From contig JAJEKV010000078.1 of the NCBI GenBank assembly GCA_021234155.1, positions 3,817,225 through 3,881,224 of the forward strand: a stretch of 64,000 nt of DNA, read 5' to 3'. The notes beneath the pieces were generated by a model that was not told where the DNA came from, searched no databases, and worked only from the letters and a program-made list of their open reading frames with translations. A program made the position numbers and the translations under genes. Below, in pieces: positions 60,430-64,000 of the stretch (its first letter is position 1; the number at the start of each line of letters is the position of its first letter). Origin of the DNA: Isoetes taiwanensis. Lineage: Eukaryota > Streptophyta > Lycopodiopsida > Isoetales > Isoetaceae.

Positions 60430-60710
60430 GACGCAGATTGGGCAAATTTGATCACCATGACAAAGTCTGCTCGGATATGTTTTCACCTCTGCAAAGGAAG
60501 CGCTATCAGCTGGATGTTTCTAAACAAAGTTGCATTTCACTTCAAGACCGGGTTTAATGATGTGGCTATGTCTCATGCCTTTAAAGAAGCTATCCGCTCC
60601 AGGCTTCTACGTATCCGCACTTCCCAAACCTCTTCCAACTACCTCCATGTTGACAATCAAGGGCTATGGCTATTGCTCTAACCCGCCCTTCATCGCTTAA
60701 TCAAACATAT
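60430..60710 (+). pseudogene. Copia RNase H remnant
   Basis: CDADWANL leads into TMTKSARICFHLCKGSAISW and later LHVDNQGLWLLL with KHIDIQ. This follows copia RNase H (..YCDADWA......RS..G...F.G...SW... and ...DN..A......KHI.I). One longer frame is open from 60448 to 60681. Confidence 0.7.
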
Positions 60711-60892
60711 TGACATTCAAGATCACTGGGACCGCACTGCATGTCGGTGCCATCACTCTACAATATTCTCCTGCCGCATGACAACCAAAATTGACATGTT
60801 CTCTATGCTAGCTCACAAACACCCAAGTTCACTCAAGTTATTGGCATGTCCGACTAGCAGTCCAGACCGAGATTCTTTCACAAGGATCACCA

Positions 60893-61112
60893 TGTCAAAG
60901 TGACAGTAATCTCGTAGTTACACAACTTCCCAAGCCATGAGACACAACAAACCCTTCTCATGTAGTAGCCGCTCACCATCTATCATATAAACAGATAGAG
61001 AACTAGTTTATCTCAAGCTTTGCAGCTCTATTGAGCGCCCTGCGTTACCTTCCGTTAAGTATATTTGTTCTGATCCTTCATCAATAGACAATTGCATTCT
61101 TCTTGTTTCACA
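60893..61112 (+). repeat. 3' LTR of the plus-strand copia element
   Basis: 220 bp from TGTCAAAGTGACAG to CTTGTTTCACA, pairing with the two halves of 42863-43531. Confidence 0.7.
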
Positions 61113-62090
61113 TGGGTAAAACATGCCGGTGTATCAAAACGTATTTTGACGCCACATTTTGGCACCAATTTTGTGGTAGAAACTGGTGGTATACCGAAGT
61201 AGATTGCGTAGAGTGCGAATTAATGAGCGCTTGCTATTTTGAATTTTATGCCACGCCATTATCCACCTTTGAATTAAGAAAGAATCAATTTTCCCTCCTC
61301 GCTTTTTGCCGCTTTCAGCCGATTGAACCTAATGGAGTCGAATTGAATGCATCAAGTTACACGATGAAATCTCTCCTCAAACAAGAGATTGTGCCCCACT
61401 AAGATCTAAAGAAGCTTTGGGGTGATGAAACCCAACAATCAAGAAGTATGTATTTCCCCCAAACGTTTTGTTCAACCGCAAAAATTAAGGCATATGTTTT
61501 CTGTACAGTGTTGAGAATCGAAAGCAAATGAACAATACAAAGAGTTCATGCAAATTTACAAAAGAATTAAGGTGGAAGCCACATACATGGGGTGGAATGG
61601 CCTCGAACTCCGGGGTGGCTTATTATCCGAGCATATAAAGGGAAGGCTGTTAATTGAAGAGCTTTGACATTATAAAACTCCCGAAGAGAAAGCCAGGCCA
61701 TTTCTAGACCCAAGAGAAAGCATGTGCAAATCCAACTCCGACGAGAGGAAATAGTAAAGTGATGTGGATGATGAAGATGATAGGAAAAACCAAATCAGGT
61801 TCTCTAGACCACATCAATCCGGAACTCACAATCAAAATGGTAGTGCTAAAGAGTAAATGTTCTCAGACCAAAAACATGCCATTGTATAAGTTCCACTTAT
61901 TAGTTGTGTTACAACAAAATCTCTGCTTGATGTAGTTGTTTCTATCAACACGTAAAAGGTAAATATCAAATCCACTTCAAGAATCAGGTATGTCTACTAC
62001 CATTTTGCATCATGTTGAGCTGTATTGTCATGTTGTGTCTCTATGATGCCATCTATGGGGCATTTCGTGTAATGGATGCCGTGAATGATA
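61113..62090. other. Spacer right of the copia stack
   Basis: One plus ORF (61103-61402, partly in the LTR) contains TYFDATFWHQFCGRNWWYTE but has no recognisable domain. The rest has nothing I can support. Confidence 0.3.
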
Positions 62091-62094
62091 GATG

Positions 62095-62640
62095 AGGTGT
62101 ATGTGTGGTGGTGGTGAGCTGTTGGCATCCACCATGTCCCAGCACCACACCCCGCCGCATCTCCCACCACTACACCTACCATCTCCCACCGCCTACACTC
62201 CCACACCACACACCACCACCACACTCACCTCACCACCACCACCACACACACCACCACCACTACTCACATTCCACCACCACCACCACCACACCCTCCACCA
62301 CCACCACACTCCACCACCACCACACCACACCACTGCACTCCACCCATGTCCCACACCACAATCCACCACCACCACTCCACCACAACCACACCACACCCCT
62401 ATCACCACTCCACCATGTCCCACACCACACTCCACCACCACCACCACACACCCCACCACCACCACCACCACCAAACCCCACCACCACACCACCACCACGC
62501 ACACACCACCACCACCACCACCACATTGCTCACACCACCACACCTCACCATCATCACCATTACCACCACCACCACCACCACGCCGTGTTGTGTGGTGTGT
62601 ACCGTCAGATGTTGTGTGGTGGTGTGTATGTGGTGGTGTG
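62095..62640. repeat. CCA/CAC-rich low-complexity array, about 500 bp, with TGG-rich edges
   Basis: From about 62125 to 62580 the plus strand is almost only C, A and T, built from CCACCA, CACACCA and CCACACT runs. Both edges switch to the other strand's composition: GTGTGGTGGTGGTGAG at about 62103 and GTGTGGTGGTGTG at about 62611-62640. The long His/Pro/Thr-rich ORFs on the plus strand and Val/Gly/Trp-rich ORFs on the minus strand are translations of this repeat, not genes. The G-rich strand could form tetraplex structures and the edges can pair with the core. Confidence 0.9.
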
Positions 62641-62659
62641 TAGAGACCACCTACTACCT

Positions 62660-64000
62660 TGTGTTGTGTGGTGTGATTGTGTCGTCGTATGTGGCTTACT
62701 ATGTTAGAGTAATGACATATATTTAGTGTTTTGTTTTGCGCACTATATGCACTTGTGAAGAATGGTTGGTCGCAAATATCAGCCAGGTTTGATAGATGCA
62801 AGCAACGTATTGAAGCAAACGAGATACGAAAATGATATCAAAAGAGATTGAGTTGATGGAGCATAAACATCGAAATTAGAGCTGATTTGGCAATGTATGG
62901 CAATCAATCATGACAAAGAACCGAAAGTACAGAGGGTGTCTTGCTGTGTTAACCAAAGGGATGAAGAGCTAAATGGTACAAAGGTTACCGGTCAAACAAT
63001 TAAATATGAATTAATGTAAATCGAAATTGAGCTAAAGGTATGTGAAGACTTACCGGAGTTACATTCCGAATGCAAGATTTGAGATTTTTCCGAGCGTAGT
63101 GGCTGCGACACCCTTTAGATCCCGCATCTCCAATGCTTCCTAGTGGCAGCAGGTGATGAAGGTTGTCCATTCGGCGGACGCTGTCTCAAAATGGAGGGTA
63201 AGCTGCGGCCAGATAGCAGTAATGCGCCAAGATCACATTCCATGTCTATCAACAATTCATTTGAGGTAAATATTATCATCTCTAACCTCGCCTAAAACTC
63301 TATTGATTTTGAATTTGTTTATGTGACACTAGAACCCGCCGTGAGCCCCTGGGCCAGGCCACATTATGACCTAGACATGGCTTTTGGTCAGGCCTCGAGT
63401 GGTACCACAAGAACCATAGACAAGGCAAGTCCAAAGAGGTGAAAGCAAGGTTTGGGTCTCGATGCTTGTACTCGTGTCTCTTCTTATCCTCCGGCTTAGT
63501 CTTTCCATCCCTGTTGGCTTAGTCTTTGTTGTCCCGCTTATTGTATCTAAAGTGCCCCTGGATGAGATCATTACCATTTTAGGGGGCACTTAGATATATA
63601 TAAACAGGAACACTAAAAGAGAGTAAAAAAGTCTCGGCAAGACCTCTTTGAATGGTTGTCAACTCACTGTGCTTGATATTGTTCTACCGTAAAACAATAG
63701 ATTCGCCGGAACAAGTGCGCCTTTTTACTAATGTTTTTCATCGATGTTATCACAGTCTAATTTAGTGTTTGCACCGCGTAAATTTGAGACCAAGGATATC
63801 CAACAGCTTAAACACGTTCGATCGCGAGGATCAAGATACCTTGGCCAGGCTCTAGAATTCACCCATTTGATACTCCTGTCAATCCCATTTACCTGGTGGA
63901 GAGACTCCAAAACTAAATTTGATAGTCAATCATCGCAAATATCAAGTAAGTACCGGCGCCACATACATGATTTATTTTTTGTATTTTTCTGCGGGTTCTT
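62660..64000. other. Right-hand end of the window, unassigned
   Basis: Short ORFs only (for example minus 63371-63589 and 63728-63910), none with a motif. ATATATATAAACAGG at about 63593-63607 is TATA-like on the plus strand, with no gene following inside the window. Confidence 0.25.

Larger units (their letters stand above)
42863..61112 (+). mobile_element. Ty1/copia retrotransposon, plus strand, split by three nested insertions
   Basis: Matching LTRs (42863-43531 and 60893-61112) share GTAGTTACACAACTTCC, GAGACACAACAAAC, TAGCCGCTCACC and TATTTGTTCTTGATCCTTC. They end in CTTGTTTCAC(A), followed on the left by a decayed primer site. Coding pieces in order are Gag (43662 to about 44270), protease (about 52660-52900), integrase (52970-53860), RT first half (about 54235-54387), RT second half (59594-59960) and RNase H (60430-60700). 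Insertions lie at about 43032-43490, 44270-52330 and 54388-59593. Taking these out leaves about 4.5 kb, a normal copia length, which supports the reconstruction of the layout. Every ORF is broken, so it is inactive. About 12 bp left of the presumed LTR start are also shared by both copies, so the exact LTR start is uncertain. Confidence 0.75.

Noticed and set aside
62092-62801. Several long ORFs (183-202 codons) on both strands
   Set aside because: They translate the CCA/TGG low-complexity array; composition is almost only His/Pro/Thr or Val/Gly/Trp with no start context or domain.

Overview
This window looks like nuclear DNA of a land plant, probably one with a large, transposon-rich genome. 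The evidence is: spliced GT-AG genes of plant type (a plastid-type methionine sulfoxide reductase B and a neprosin-family glutamic peptidase), a remnant of a plant-type hydroxypyruvate reductase, Ty1/copia elements primed by initiator-Met tRNA, LINE, hAT and PIF/Harbinger remnants, and AT-rich spacers. Nothing visible fixes the species; a gymnosperm or fern is possible but unproven. Most long ORFs in the window are chance or repeat-derived.

Only two genes look intact, and both are on the minus strand. MSRB (16361-17234, 3 exons, 176 aa) and a neprosin/DUF239 peptidase (29211-31283, 7 exons, 422 aa) translate without a break, with canonical splice sites and conserved catalytic residues. A third gene, a hydroxypyruvate/hydroxyphenylpyruvate reductase (35754 to about 37400, minus), is a frameshifted remnant.

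Layout: 0-9 kb holds degraded gene-like fragments, a TTCCTC microsatellite, a GCGTC-rich patch and a three-copy 210-bp tandem repeat. 10.07-15.79 kb is a tandem array of small LTR elements (LTR-internal-LTR-internal-LTR, minus orientation) with recognisable primer-binding and polypurine sites. 16.0-17.4 kb is a minisatellite and MSRB. 17.7-18.8 kb is a dead PIF/Harbinger transposase. 22.7-24.7 kb holds MITE-like sequences and a perfect 74-bp tandem duplication. 25.5-26.5 kb is a LINE 3' end. 27.5-28.3 kb is a short LTR with its primer site followed by a PLAT/ATS3-like coding fragment. 29.2-31.3 kb is the neprosin gene. 32.8-34 kb holds two further LINE pieces. 35.7-37.4 kb is the reductase remnant.

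From 38.1 to 61.1 kb the window is a stack of retrotransposons. A minus-strand copia element (about 38.12-42.84) abuts a plus-strand copia element (42.86-61.11). The plus-strand element is itself broken by a roughly 0.46-kb insert in its 5' LTR, a roughly 8-kb composite insert in gag (with a hAT remnant), and a complete 5.2-kb minus-strand copia element inside its reverse transcriptase. Removing the inserts leaves about 4.5 kb, the usual size of a copia element. The last 3 kb contains a roughly 500-bp CCA-rich array flanked on both sides by TGG-rich DNA, then unassigned sequence. I found no convincing new functional system; the notable material is transposon architecture, possible gene capture and repeat structure.
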